Positions 33,939-47,889 of a DNA stretch of 64,000 nt are shown here, piece by piece. The notes beneath the pieces are model-generated. The model was not told where the DNA came from. It worked only from the letters and a program-made list of their open reading frames with translations, and did not search any database. Each line of letters begins with the position of its first letter. The first letter of the stretch is position 1. The stretch is from Stratiolaelaps scimitus (Eukaryota > Arthropoda > Arachnida > Mesostigmata > Laelapidae): positions 19,137,501 through 19,201,500 of the forward strand of contig JABWDB010000001.1 in the NCBI GenBank assembly GCA_019614645.1, in the 5' to 3' direction. A program made the translations under genes and the position numbers.

Positions 33939-36080
33939 AATTTATAAATTTTCCGGGCTGCTTTCTGCAGTACCGTGAGGAGCCTATCAAAAGGTAACAA
34001 ATCTTTATATATAACAAGAGCCACCAGCAGCCCAGGAAGAGAGTAACCATAGACTATATTATCCTACTGTTATACATCCACACAGCAATACATTCTCATG
34101 ACGTTTGACCGCGTATGCAAAACTCAAGCCAAGGTAAGCGGATGAACTTCTGGAGTTCATTCTACAAGGGCTGGGCGTTCACGATTCCAACTGCGATCCT
34201 TCATCATGGATATCCGGCTTCATTTGTCGTCTTCACGAGCGAGGCGGGACTGCCAATATGAGCTTCGCTGAATTATTATCAAATAACAAAGAAAAGTCTC
34301 GACGCCTCATGAAAAGACGCCGCATGAGGTAGTTTCAACGCTAATCGATTGTAGGGCAACATGATCAGAAGTTGTGTTCAGGATACTTTCAATGTCCATT
34401 TCAACATGGGAGGATCGCCTTTCTCATCAAAAGAATTAGCCCTGGACCTAACAGCAACAAAAATGACAATACCTGCCGAGAAGTTTTCAGAATGCAGCGT
34501 TTATAGCTCGGATGTCGGCATAGCAGTTCTTCGCGTATAGATTGACGTCGAGATTATTGAGCTTTAACCAACCACTCTACCTTGGGTTTGTAGGTTCTAA
34601 AATTAGGCAAATATCGCCCTGTCAAAGTTGCACAGCTGTTCTGTCGTCGTTCCAGTGCTTTACCATGATATATATACGCATGATATATATATATATATAC
34701 GCACGCCTCACAATGCACCTGCTTGTTTTATAAATCGCCACATGTCAATTATATATAGCCTTAATTCTCTCGTTGACGCTTGCCCTCTGTGCAATCGTTT
34801 TTTGAGATCAATATTTAGCCACGTAATCTGAATAGAGAGACAAGAACGAAAATCCATGTTGAGTGATCCGCACGCGTGATAAGATGAACGATATGCGGTC
34901 GAATGAAGACAGTTTATTGGTTCAAATTTATTCGATCTCTTCTAGCTTCACAATCACTTCTGATGGTTTCGTCAGAGGGGGGGTCGTCGCTTGAAACACA
35001 GCTTACTTTCAACAAGGTTAGATAAAAGATACATAATTTAGATGCCAAGGGTTAATTGATTTACGCAAACAATTTCGTTGGATAGAGACGCGATTTGCAC
35101 CTGAACGTCATCTCCTCAGTCGGGCGTTCACCTTGACTCTCCGCTGAAGCATCCGGACACAAGCATGCTATCTATAGTACATAGTATATATGCCGCGTCG
35201 AGGGACCTCCGATCCGGGTTATCTCAGACGTTGTTGCCGTTAGCTGTTTATGCCACTGGGCATTGCCACTCTGGGTTTTGCCTCGCTGGTGTGTGAGCTT
35301 TACGAGTTATCCTGATTCGGTACCCATTAAACATATAGTAGTTGATAAAAGCCATGTTTAACAGAGCTGTCTAGTTCTCAACTCAGATGTGTTCGTTTCA
35401 TCCATTTAGGGAGGTGGTATTCACAATTGGTTCACAAAAATCCACAAGAATCTGCCAATGAAGCTACATTTCGAGTTATGACTTTAATGACTGCAATGCA
35501 CCTTTGAGTAAACATCTCTTGTTGTTTCAGAGCAGGAAATTCTCTCCAAACGCATTTAGTAAACACGTATGAACTATACTTATAAATGGCCAGCAGTGGA
35601 GCTTTTTTTTATTAACTTCATTGACAGCGAGTGCGAGTAAATATCGCATCGAATCGTATGTACCTTGTGGGATTGGAACCGGTGAACCATCATGGGATTC
35701 ATCTATCTCGGTACCTCAAACAAAAACACTTTCTCCATATTCAGCCTCAATACGACAATAGTGTACATTCATGTGAATCCACAAAAAAAACATTGGACAA
35801 ACGAACCTCGTCCTGTAACGTAACAACAACAACAACATAATGTTACTATTATTATTATTATTATTATTATTATTTTTAATTATTTTTCTTATTAAGCCAC
35901 ACTTGCTTCGTATATACAGACAAAGACATCACAGCATATACCTCACCTCACACATACACATTATTTATTATCTTATATGCTTATAATACAATACGATTAT
36001 ATCATATGTGTCATCAATCCGCTCTCCATTGTTTGTCGATCGGCGATCGGTGAGTTCTAACCGACTAACGCGATCGAAGT
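33939..36080. other. Gene-less stretch, nothing firmly recognised
   Basis: Directly beside the mariner, 33,947-33,975 (AAATTTTCCGGGCTGC...) resembles the extreme 3' end of the SINE family in minus orientation but is too short to call. A CAA run (35,821-35,836) and an ATT run (35,845-35,873) are simple repeats. No gene recognised. Confidence 0.45.
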
Positions 36081-37499
36081 CCTGATATTGTCGCCCGTTG
36101 TTACTGCTGCTGCTGCTGCTGGTTTACGTCGGTTGCAGCTGGAGGCCGAAAGCAGGTGCACTAAATATGGAAGGTGCTCTTGGCTCTTGAAAGTGCAAGT
36201 CGTACGGCAAAACGAAAGACGACTAATTACTACATATACAGAACGAGCGGATATATATCTATATATCTTAAATGCCAATTTTTCACACAATTACACGCCG
36301 GGGGGGAGCATTTCGTGGCACGTCGAATTTAAGAGTACAGAATGAATGGTAAGGAACACGTGGGCGGCGGAGGAGACGTTGCTCAAAGGCGAACTCTCTC
36401 TCTGATGGGTGGTGCGTTATGGGGTCGACCATCACTTTCGTTGTGGGTGCAGGTCACGATTCGCCACTGTCTTTGACTTTTAATCTTGTAACTTTCGTAG
36501 TGTATAGTCGTAAGTAGTTTATTGAACACCCTACTCGAAGGAGAACTGAGGAATCGAATGCTTGGTTGCGACCTATACGGCGTGTAAATGATGCGTGGTT
36601 CAATGAGACTACGCATTAGATCATTCAAATAGCTAGCACCTTTATTGTCTATTTTGTCATCAATGAACACTATAGCTTACACCGATATATCGACAGGTAT
36701 CCACAAATGAAGGGTTGCGCCCTAATCTATTTACAGGGGATTGTAGTTCTCGTTGCTGATTCCTGAGCATGAATTCTTATGTGAACTTCGGCCTGTCAAT
36801 GAGAAACCCTTCGCGGAAAACCTCTGGTGATAGGACGGGTTGAAGCTTATCCGAATGCACATCCGTGGTGGACTGGCCTTGTGCTATGGTAAGGCCCCGG
36901 CGTTTCACCGTACGATAAAATCCTATGTAAGTTCGAATAGAACGTAAGTGTTGAATTTCTTAGCTCTTCAATTAACATTCGAAAAGGAGTGCTGATACCA
37001 ATCAGAGAAATTTGTAGCTCTGCAAAAGCTGGATATTGAGAAACACAGGTCACCACACCATAGTGGTACTTACGGAGGTTAGAGTGCCGACAAATTTTCA
37101 TCATCTCATAGTTGTCTCGAACTTGACATGTCTATTTCTCAAAGTGCTTTGAATGTCGAGCTTGCTATGATGAAGGTCTGCGGATTCGTCGGGTTTAGTA
37201 ACATGACACACACTGATTGTATTTGTTCGCGATGTCTTTCTTGAGAACAAGTCGAGACTAGTCATATGCTCGATCAGCTCAGTACTTATTCCAGGAGCAC
37301 GCTCCTCATGTTTGCTCGATCAGAATCCTAATAGTATATGGTGATCCTCATTCAAAAACAAGTCCAAAAAAATGTCCCCGTGACAATATATACCACACGC
37401 CATATACACATAAACGGAGATCAGACCCATCCGTGCTTACTTGACATAACATAACAGACTCACTCATTCTCACAATAAACAATACAAACATATAGATTA
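36081..37499. other. Gene-less stretch, nothing recognised
   Basis: A short CTG run lies at 36,103-36,120. Otherwise AT-rich DNA without recognisable features. Confidence 0.45.
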
Positions 37500-39350
37500 T
37501 TAGGCAGTAAATCTATAGGCCCTCAAATGGCTGGTCGTCGGCCGATTCGAACCGATCGGCCAACAAAGCAACCTACACGGATCGAATATTGTTGATGTCG
37601 CCGCTGTCATTGTTGTTGATGGTGTTGTTGTGGTTGTTGCTGCTGCTGCTGTTGTTATTGTTGTTGATGGCGGTCTTCGTCGTAAGCTGCAGATGGAGGT
37701 CTTACCGCTCGACACCACCGCTGCCGTCCTTGGCGTCCATAGCTGCAACAGCATCGCGCCAGAACCACAACGAGCGGCAGCCGCCGCAGCAGCAGCAGCA
37801 CCACCACTATGGTTGCACACCAGAACAGAAGACCGACGGAGAGACCGGCCGATAGTCAGACAGACAAAGTCCGTCCATCAGCTGCAGCAGCAGCAGCAAC
37901 AACAGCGACAGCAGCAGAGTCAGCCATCGTGGACCAGAAACACCAACCAGTCGGCAGCAGCAGTAAGAACGCGTCAGCACGGCCATCGAACGAACGTGGC
38001 GCGAGCAGCGGAGAAATGCGCGCAAATACATACAGCCATACAGCCCCACACAGGCAGGCAGGCAGGCAGCCAAGCAAGCAAGCGCACGCACGCAAGTCGA
38101 ACGAGGGAACCAACCAAGCAACCAACGGACAAATCGCGACGAATCGCGCCGCGGGCTGGCAGAGACTATTCGCTCACACAGACGACACACAGACGACGTC
38201 AACGTCGACGTCGATACAGCAGCGGCCGCGGCCGCAGCCGCAGCAGCAGCTGCAGCTGCACCGGCAACCCGATGGCAATGGAAGGCAACTAACTGCAGTG
38301 GCCGCGTTGACTTGAGCTGCGGCAACGGCGACTGTGGTGACTGCGGTGGATTTCGTTGCTGGCTGCAACTGCTGCTGCTGCTGCTGGCGATGGCGCCGAT
38401 GTGCCGCGGCCGCGGCCGTCGCCGCCGTCATCGTTTTGCTGTATTCTGGTGGATGCTGGTGGATAGCGGTGGCGTAGTGCGGTACGATGCGGTCGCAGCA
38501 GCAGCAAAGAGGCAGCCAAGAAGCTGCCCAGCAAGCAGGGCAAGTCAGACGGCCAGTGCCGCAGATAATGCCGCAGAGATGGTGTAGTGCGTGGTGAAAC
38601 GTTGCTGTTTCGCAGCCAGCCAGCTAGCAATGTATAACATATAGCAAGACAGTCAAGCCGGTCAAGCAAAGCGAGCAGGCCTCCCTCTCTCCATCTCTGG
38701 TCTTATCCATCCATGTACGGTGTGACAGCATGTTGCCGGTTGGACCGTACTGCTGCTAGCGGGTGGGGTGGTGGATTGATGAAAGAAAGTTTTGCTGTCT
38801 GCTAAAACAGCATTGCTACGATCCGGATCTGACGCCGTGCAGTGTTCTTCTTGGTTCAGGAGTATTTCAGCGACGGAAACACGCACACTCACAGCTACGT
38901 ACAGAGTCGCAAGCACGAGGAAATATCGAGACACGAACAGCAAAGCGGCATGGACCGACGCAAAGCCATTATAAAAACAAGCACAGACCAAGCACAGACC
39001 AACCAACAAATGTCTAGCAGTTGCGGCACCAGCGGCAGCAAGTCAGAAACATAGACAGATGTAGGCAATACTTGCATAGTAGAGTAGTTAGTAATCGTCA
39101 CTGTTGGCCAAGTGGCGCATAATATGTATTGTGCACTCTCGAGGCCCGCCTTAAGAAAAAAAAAAGCTGATAAAAGCAATCGCCGATCGAGCGGGCGGCG
39201 GGTGGTGTGCGATGGGTGGTCGAAACATCTTTGCAGCCGGCAACCGCAACCAAGCACATCATGCCACAACGATAACAACAGAACTGTCATCGGAAAGCGA
39301 GGCAACTCTCTTCTTGGAGGAGAACTGTTCGAGCTTTTGACGATTCTCAA
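37500..39350. repeat. GC-rich triplet low-complexity block E
   Basis: CTG/GTT units at 37,600-37,665, CAG/CAA units at 37,770-37,920, GGCA/GCAAGC tetranucleotides at 38,050-38,085, GCGGCC/CAGCTG palindromes at 38,217-38,262, and CTG at 38,368-38,390. Frames of 80-220 codons coexist on both strands over the same bases and encode A-, Q-, R- or S-rich peptides. That coexistence is why none is called a gene. The reading switches from CAG-rich to CTG-rich on the plus strand near 38,290. Confidence 0.75.
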
Positions 39351-41206
39351 CTAATCAGAGTTCTTAATCTCAGTTCACCGCGCACCGGTTACGTTTGGTC
39401 GGCGTGAACATATTTATATTTCCTACCTGTAATGTATCCATATTTTATTTGCATATGTGGCGTCGCGGGGTTTGAAGCGTCAGTCCATGACTATAGACTT
39501 TAGCCGCCGACTTCGCCGTCAAACTCGCCGCGAAGGATTCGATTTATTGAATTAAAAAGTTGTCTCCACCGGCTCCAATCGAAGTTGTGTATCGCTTTTG
39601 CTCTAAAGTTCCTTGTATCAGAGCTATTTTGCCTCCTCCTGGTTGATTGCGAGGAATTGTAAGAGTTGCTTCACTCGTTTTAGAATATTTCCTCGGTGTT
39701 GAATCTGATTTTATAAGTTCTCGAAATGAAATATCGGGATCGGGTGCCGAACCATGCTTTTGGATGCCGACTAGAGGACATCCGATGCTCCATCGTCGCG
39801 CCGACCGGAGACCACAGCTGCTGACGATGTCGAATGCGGTAAGAAATAGGTGAGCTGGCAAAATTTCGACTCCGACCTTAGGGCTCAGCACCAGAATTTT
39901 TGTTAATTGATGTGGGTCTCGATCTTTTCTAGTCTTTGGTAGGTGGCCCTTTGTCGTGTGTATACTTTTCGCTTGAAATAGTTCGTATCAACGGTAGAAT
40001 TGGTAGAAACACACACGACCCTCAGAGACGGTCGGGGTGTTGGTAGACTATCATATATATATATATATATAGCATGGGCGAATCGAATTTGCCACAATCT
40101 AATGCTAGCTACGCGCTCGATATGGTCATCTGACAGTTGCTCAAGACGAAACTGTAATGCAGGCTCGGTTTAATTAAATACAAGAAATAGATCTCCAGAA
40201 GCCCGAACTTACCCTCTGTTATTTAAATTTTTTTATTTTGAAATGATCGCGGTTTCTAAGAAATTGAAATTCGAAATTGAAATTCGACCACGCCAGAAGT
40301 TAAGATCACTCGAACTTCCAGCAGAAGCAGCCATCAGCCGCAGAGTGGCATCTAGAAGCGCGATGTCTAAGCCATCACCAAAATTCTCCGTTTAGAGCCT
40401 TTTCAAGCCTTGTGTCTGGGCATCCTGACGAAAGCGGCGTCCTCCTAATAATTCGTCTCCTAAGTCTAATCTAGCTGCGATAGCGTTGCTGCCCTTAGTC
40501 GACATTGCCCTTTGGCTATGCACAGTATGTTGTTCTTCTCTGTGCCGTCTTTGCCACTGGGATATACTATACTATCGAGCGTTCAATATTTGACATAAGG
40601 CGAGAAGCGATTATACTGCGCTGCACGATTTAGACATCATCTGCCTTCTCTACCTTGAACTTCACCCGGGTTGTAGCAACTTAAATGCACGTTAGCGACG
40701 TTCCAATCTGTTCGCGAACGATTGATGTTGCCCTTATCAAAAGAGACAGATCACAGCTCCCTATGGCCCGGTCGTCAAATTAAACGACTATTTCTTAACA
40801 CTGCATGGCATTAAATTTGCACCCGAATCCTAACCTCAAACGAGCTCGCACTCAATAGCAAAGCCAGACATCCGACAAGTTTGGTACACTCAATACAAAT
40901 CTAACGCCCCGACACTTACGCGCGGACCCACTAACATCGAGCCTCATCATTTAAGGCCATGTCATCCCTACAGCTAATCTACCTGACATCGAGCTCGCCA
41001 TCGTTATCACATTCTCAACCACTTTACATTGGGGTATCGCCATCCAGTAACAAGTACAACAGCAATCACGCACTCTACAGGTGGTTGTACTTATTCCACT
41101 GCGTCTTCATCAAATCAACAGATCCTTCTTATACTAGCAGATGCTCCCACCCAATCGGTGACGAGCGATTCAAACGATTTTGGCAAACACACCCACACAT
41201 ACGCAG
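39351..41206. other. Gene-less stretch with small repeats
   Basis: Holds a 2 x 13-bp tandem duplication at 40,260-40,285 (GAAATTGAAATTC) and (AT)n at 40,053-40,071. No coding or RNA feature recognised. Confidence 0.5.
40260..40285. repeat. 13-bp tandem duplication
   Basis: GAAATTGAAATTC is repeated exactly twice. Confidence 0.9.

Positions 41207-41237
<31 letters not shown>
41207..41237. repeat. (AT)n microsatellite
   Basis: AT array with one C interruption at 41,219. Confidence 0.9.
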
Positions 41238-41299
41238 GTACACACACAGGTATGTTCATTCATCACGATCTTCGATCATAATGGCGTTGGTGATGATTC

Positions 41300-41937
41300 T
41301 GATAAGAGGCCAGCAATGAAAGTCATCAATCACTCAGCTCATCAGTGTGGCGGCAGCGGTAGGTCCATCGCCTCCACCTATTACCCCCCGCTCGCCTCTC
41401 CGCATTGGGTTTCGTCCGCCGGTCCACAGCACGGGAGTGGGCTGGCAAGCACAACGCCAGCTCCCCAGACCCCCGGCTTCCACGAGCAGGAGAAACTTGA
41501 TCGTTCTCAGCTCATTTGCGCACAACCACCAGCGCGACTGCGACCGCGATTACCTCCGCCGCCGCCGCCGCCGCCGCCAACAGCAACTCTCGAAGAGGAA
41601 GAGTCCTTTCGATTCACTCGATGCAGCGGCAGCAGCAGCTGGTGCTGCTGCTGCCCGTTCGAATTCAATTACCTGACGAGATGGGGCGGAGGAGACAGTG
41701 ACTTCAACTACTGGCGACAAGACGGGGGGGGTTTCACAGTGAAAGGGGTTGAATGTTCGCGGACTGTAGCTACGCGTGGCCACTCAGGCTGTATGGGCCA
41801 ATTGTACTTAAACGCGTATAGAGTAGGCTGGAGGTCCGTGAGGAGATTGCAGCATGCCGGTCTATCTATCGGGGGTTTATATATAGGGGGTGTCGATGAT
41901 CCCGTGCCAGTTGTCATGCTATTAACCTGTTTATGAT
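41300..41937. repeat. GC-rich patch F with (CCG)n
   Basis: Contains (CCG)n at about 41,551-41,578 and CAG/CTG units at 41,624-41,656. A plus-strand frame (41,347-41,676) is proline- and arginine-rich and ends in an alanine run; a second, longer frame overlaps it. Neither has a recognisable domain or splice context, so no CDS is called. Confidence 0.55.
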
Positions 41938-44280
41938 CCACTTCGGTTTCGGGTTGTTTAGTCACGGGCGGTTGTTCGCACACGAAAGAGAGACAGAGAG
42001 AGAGATATCCCATTCATCCGTGGCCATCAGCTATCAGCATGTATTTGCTACAACAGTCGGAGAACGAGTCAGAGAGAGGGAGAGAGTGCATGGTGGCTAC
42101 CTGATAATGCACACAGAGTAGCAGTAACACAGAGCAGAAATGAGCTCTCTGTCTTTCGTATGTTGACTCGCATTTGATTTGATAGACGACCCCCCCCAAA
42201 CGAGCGCGGGTTGCTTATCGCGTGCCGTCGCCAGCGTGTTCGTGCACTCCCGTACGGCTTTGCTGGTACATATAACACGTAACGGTAGCAGCAACAGGTG
42301 AGTTCCGCTCCGACCACCCCCCGCCACCGCCGCCGCCGTCTGCTATCCGACCGGCCAATGCTTCGTATACTGGCAGCTCCGATGTACACGCACACACGCT
42401 ACCCCTAGTCACTCCTTCTTTCCCAAAGTCCCCTGGTGGCCGCACCCCAGGATTTGTTCTCTTACCGGGCTTGTTCCCTCATTAAGTGCAGTCAGTCAGT
42501 CTGTCGGTCCACTATCTAAATTAACATTCGAGTTTATACCTATCCAGTCAACACGGGGATAACAGGTAGAATCGGAATTAATTTGCTCATGTAACGGAAG
42601 TGTGTAAGCTTCAATTCAAGTCGGAGCATACGAGGTCGATTCGAGTCGGGCCATACACGATCCCTCTCACCCTTTAGGCTTTAATAACAATATCAACTGG
42701 GGTGTCGACCGCATCTGTTGCCCCCTACGAGCTGCTGATGATGAACGGTAAAATCGGCTCAATTCTTTGCTATTTTTTTTATGTCACGGCAGGCTGCACA
42801 GTGCATAGTTAGGACATACGATGATAGGGCCTGTCAAGCGATGTTCGTCCGCGTGATTTGCAAATGGCCTCGTCTCGATTGGTTCATTGAGCAGAATGTG
42901 CACCCTTTGACGACAAGCGTCGGAGATCCGGCTGGCGAGTTGAACTGTCCACCTGTTGCAACGGTAATGCTTTGTGAACTTCAATTTGAGCTTCGTGAAA
43001 GTTAGGTAAAGGGGGAGTGAGCCCTGTAGAGCGCTCACGAATCGGGTCGTGTACAATTGAAGGGGCACCAGTTAGGATTTTGTGCACAGTCACGCACGAA
43101 GTCTGGCCGTTAGTAGATAAATGTTTGGAATTATTAGCAGAGACGGCTGGGCTGTAGACGACAAGGCGAATTGGGCGAATCGTACCTTACACCTGAAATG
43201 AATGCCCATTATTGGGGACGGCGAGCGTGCTGTTCGTGAAATCATTGTGGCTTCTGTACACATATTGGCATTAAATTGCACGACATATATATATATATAT
43301 ATATATGCACGAATTTTTTATCTCCATTCATAGTTTTCGCACCAAGCTGACAGGCAGCTGACTTCGAGCTCTTTGGGCATATCCAGGATTCTATAATTGT
43401 GCCAGACTCTACGAGACGACACGACACGCACTGTAGCCATCACGTTTATTAAGAAAAAAAATGGGCCCGCCATAACACGGATCGGACGCCGATCTCTATC
43501 AGCCGATGCTGCCCATTAGCAGCTCGCCGGATGACTGCACCTAAGTTGATTTGTTATAGCAGACATCACCTGTTGTCGATTGACACGTGCCTAGAAACTC
43601 GTCGAGTGGATCAGTCCGGAGCAGTTTAAGAATAAGCCGCGAGTGCAGTTGATTTTTGCGCTTTTTCGGAAGTATGCGTACATGTTTTGTTTATTCTGTT
43701 TATCGACAATAACAACAGGCAGACTCGCTACGTGTTATTATCAATACACGCACAGCCAAAGGTCTGCAGTACCGCCGTGCGGTGGCCAGCTGCAGCGACG
43801 TAAGTTCCAACGTTAACACTCCGACAGTGTACAATATCAATAGTTAATTGTCATTATAATGCTGGTTGGAATGAATTCTATACGATCAATGCCAACTACC
43901 ATTGTTAGTATGATTATCATTATTATGATCATCATTATTATTATTTTTATTGAGCCCGTTATCTGAGCAGGTTCAACGTAGCAGTGTATGAAGCGAATAG
44001 AGAGTGATTGTTAGCTGGTGTGTTATGTAGCTGGCATTCAGTTCAAGGACTATGAACTGCTCTGTACGTATCATAGGCCTTTTGCTAATCTCATGTATTA
44101 CATGTGGCGTTGGTAGGAGCTTGTCCCTTTTTTTTTCTTGCTGTTAAATAATTATCATATTGCCTTGATTATTCTAGCCCAGCCCGACTGGTGAAAGTAC
44201 AATTCGGTAGACGACTTTAAGGTTTGTAGACAGGTTTGCTATAGGCCGATTGCACTGTTCGCGAGTGATTCGTATAGGCA
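41938..44280. other. Gene-less stretch with an (AT)n tract
   Basis: (AGAG) runs near 41,991-42,006 and 42,068-42,086, and (AT)n at 43,285-43,306. No gene or element recognised. Confidence 0.45.
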
Positions 44281-44930
44281 GTGTGCTCCCCGGCTAATAG
44301 TGCTGGTAGTGCTGTACTTCGCTATAGTGGAACTCAGGAAGCTGGCACGCCCCATAGGAATCCGTGCTGCGTGCGACTACTGGTCAGGCAGGCCGGCAGA
44401 CTTCACGGTAGGCTGTCCAAAGTTGTGCTCGGTATCAGCGGTCTCTCAACAGCCACCAGGTGGCACGGTGTGCCGCCACGTTCTGTCTTGACGTTACCCG
44501 GACGTCGACCACTACCGACACGCCATCTATGCAGTGTCGTTGGGTGGACAGCGAATTTTGACCAGACAGACCTTTCGTAGACTCAAGCGGCGTGACGGCG
44601 TGGCCCTCTGAGCCAGTCGGCCACTGCGGTGGTAGCTGCTGCTGCTGCTACCCGGCGGCTACCCCACCCGTGAGAATGGGGGAGAAGGGGAGGCCAGGGG
44701 CACGAGTGCCCCCGTTGCTGCTACTGCTGACCATAGTGGTGTTGGTGTGTTGTGGCGGTTGAGCTGCCGCTTGTCGTACGATCCCGTGCGACACAAAAAG
44801 AGTGAGCGGCTGCTGACTAATGCCCCCGGGGGTCGAATAGAAACTCGCAAAGTCTCGGACTCTTTGGGCCTTAACCCCGTTTGTGCGCACAGCAGCAGCA
44901 GCAGCAGCCGCCAGGGCTAGTCACGTCCCT
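44281..44930. other. GC-rich patch G, no gene recognised
   Basis: Locally GC-rich with CTG (44,635-44,650) and CAG (44,891-44,908) runs. Plus-strand frame 44,281-44,580 and minus-strand frames at 44,648-44,890 have more mixed amino-acid composition than the triplet blocks, but show no known domain. Confidence 0.4.
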
Positions 44931-47123
44931 GGAAATTGCCTAGGCCCTCTATGCGGACAGGCCGCTCCGAGCTACATTGTACCTACTAGTGTCCACGGTT
45001 CATGTCACGGTGCGTGAGGGGGGGGGGGTCGTGAACCCCATCATTGAGGTTGGCTGCAGCATAGTTGAAGAGAAACGATACGAACTCGACACGAGCGCCA
45101 TCTATGTTATTAGTGTCAAACTCATCAGCTAATGTGCTAATGGACACAGCTGAAGAAAAGAAGCCCGGGATCGTTGCCCGGTGAATTTCCTTCATCACTC
45201 TCGTTCTCTCCTTGTTAAACAGTAGACAACGGACACGAACCGAAGCTCATAGCAATTCGCACATGCACACGCATTGTTTGTGCAAATACAGATATTGTAT
45301 AATATATATACATATATAGAACAAGCACATTGCGTCTAGAAAAAAATGTTGATGTCCAGAGCAGACAGACGCCGTTGACAAGTAAAGAAAGCGAAATCAT
45401 CATCCAAGATGATTAGATATCTGCATCTGATCAAGGTGAACTCGAGAACGGGTCGCCTAATGAAAAATGAGTCCACATTTGGTACGGATCCCGGCGATGA
45501 AGGGATATGAAGACCTCACAAGGGTTGGGTCATATGCCGCAGGGGGAAATGCGTATTGGGGGAGAAATGGACTCGTGTCCTTGCTGTGTCCGAATGGTGC
45601 TTGTCGTCCTCACTAATCCCTTAGCTGACTAGTCTATTGCGTCCGTATTTCGAGCCTCGAAGGGAGCACTCGATCAGCCACGGTCGAGGTGCGTCCTGTG
45701 TACCTACTCATGCTGCTACAGTATTCATTCTTCTTTCATTGATCGAACACTCAAATAACACACACATATAAACTATACATATAGCTAAACAAGACTACCA
45801 TAGATTGACATGTTTTAGCTTGTTTGTAAAACCTGAATATTCGAATATCGAGAAGAACACAATGTTCCTGTCATATGGTGTGTACCCTCAGCCTGAATTT
45901 ATTCATCCATATTTTTGAAGCTTAGCTTCATACGCCGCTACAGGCAATATTGACTTTGGAACTGTGGGAGCAATTCTGCCTTATATATATATATATATAT
46001 ATATATATGCTATCGCATTTGTCGGGCCAGTTAGGCGGTATTGCATGCCAAAGAGGTTATGTTCATTGGACATCTAGCCAAAACAAGTTCTATATTAAAA
46101 AGTTACCAGAAAATAATGAAAAGAGATAGATCATATCGTAGTGTCCTGATATTCTTGACGTCCCACAGCCCATCACGGTTGATGGAGACGTACATCCTCG
46201 TGGATAACTTTAGCCTCATTGCTCTTGAACAGGGTTGATGATTGTCTGTGTCAATGAGCGGAGGTGCTATGGACGTGGACTTTGCCGTAACTTTTTTGCG
46301 CGAATTGTTGCATCCACATGCAAGCCCCCCGCAAGTGTTGAGAGATAAATAACATACATAAAGGGTATCTGGTTCACCCGGGATAATATCACACACGTTT
46401 CGCAATCGACCTCAATATACTTTACACCCAACAAGCTTTCTGTCTCTAACCAGGTTATTGTGACTTCACCTCCTAGTGAAGCCCGATGACCTCTGAAACA
46501 GGTGGTTTTTCCTTCTAACAAACAAGTACCTGAACGGTCGTGGTAGGTATTTGATGTGGTTCACTGTAGGGTTTTGCTCGCCGTTATAGTATAGACTAAG
46601 TAGAACCATGTCCTCATACAGCACTTATCTGATTTGCACGACGTATTAAGGGATATCTCAGCAGTTGATGTGCAATGTCTCCTGTATAAGGGGCATACCC
46701 TGCTGTGTTAGTTGAAGTTTGTCTTTCATGCAGCTACAACAGTTGCTGAAAAATCACTCATCGATTATTTCGGGCATTTTGAGGTTGCGTACAGTCCTTA
46801 GAGAGAGAGTACAATGTAGCATCAGTCCTTCAGAGAGAGAGAGAGAGAGTACAATGTAGCACAGTCTATGCAATATTGACATTTATAGCCACATTTATAT
46901 TGCAACGTTGATAAGAAGGAGCATTGTCGCTTCTTCCAATCAACGTTAACATCATAGACACACATGTAGATTGTATATCTATTAGAAATAGGATGAAATC
47001 TCTCCGAACTCGAGGACAATCAACATGACGAGGTCCTTATTATTGTCATATTCTTAAGATCGATAGTGTAACAAATTTGTTATGAGGTTATCATTGATTC
47101 AACCTATCGTGAGCCAAAAATCC
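44931..47123. other. Gene-less stretch with small repeats
   Basis: Poly(G) of 11 at 45,018-45,028, (AT)n at 45,982-46,008, and a tandem duplication at 46,792-46,861. No gene recognised. Confidence 0.5.
46792..46861. repeat. Tandem duplication of a (GA)n-containing unit
   Basis: CAGTCCTT..(GA)n..GTACAATGTAGCA occurs twice in direct tandem (46,792-46,822 and 46,823-46,861). The second unit has a longer GA run, so the duplication and the later GA expansion can be told apart. Confidence 0.9.
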
Positions 47124-47176
47124 AGGTAAATGGTAAATGTTTATTGGTTTATTTAAGGAGCTGCAACCTCCAGGTG
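47124..47176 (-). repeat. LINE 3'-tail fragment, minus strand
   Basis: On the minus strand it reads GGTTGCAGCTCCTTAAATAA, ACCAATAAACATTTACCATTTACC in order, matching the tail at 31,827-31,887 closely. It represents another 5'-truncated copy of that LINE family, inserted in the opposite orientation. Confidence 0.65.
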
Positions 47177-47889
47177 TATCACTGGTTGTGAATTTCGGTG
47201 GATCTTTGATCACTGATGTGAAAGTAAGATGTGCATCTTCACAGACAACGGCCTATGGCTGCTCACATAGATGATTGATCTAAAATATCTACAATAGAAT
47301 GTGATTGGTAAATGGGCCCCTGTTTCCATCTTAAGAATTCCAACGGTTCCTGTAGAGGTTCAGCACTGCGGCAAGGATGAATGTAAGCCAAAAGCTGGTC
47401 TGGTCTCTGTCAAATCAGCCTCGTTGGATTGTTAATGAGAGGCCTCAGTGCACGTTCTCTGTCGAACGTGGAAGATGGTGAAAATGTTATTGTGATGCCT
47501 CGCCACTGAATCAGTTACTGTACCTTGCTATACCATAGATAATTTGCCCAACAACGACTTAAATTCAGCGAAATAGCTAACTGACAACTACAGCTGTCAT
47601 CATCATCATGCTTATGTAGAAGGTGTTGAAGAAATATTGCATTGGTTGGAGATCCTTTCAAACGTAGGTGACTTCATTAATGTGATGCATATGGACTACG
47701 ACATGTTCAAGAACGAAATTGAAGAACTTCTAACCCACGAAGGTCCTTCATAGTTATCGCTTGTTGGGAGCACGAACTGTTCGGTAAGATTGTACTAATC
47801 TGCTGGGCCTAGTCGAGTCTATTCTACATAACCGAGTTAAATTGTGAGAGGCCTATGGGAGATATTAGCTGTCATACAAATGCTGATTA
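47177..47889. other. Gene-less stretch, nothing firmly recognised
   Basis: A frame around 47,630-47,745 has a weakly PIF/Harbinger-like run (LSNVGDFINVMHMDYDMFKN) but no further transposase motif, so no call is made. Confidence 0.4.

Noticed and set aside
40959..41936. 325-codon plus-strand frame, the longest in the window
   Set aside because: It runs through an (AT)n microsatellite (Tyr-Ile repeats) and a (CCG)n tract (poly-Pro), has no recognisable domain and looks like a chance frame.
47630..47745. PIF/Harbinger-like N-terminal motif
   Set aside because: One short weak match without the DDE region, terminal repeats or a 3-bp target duplication.
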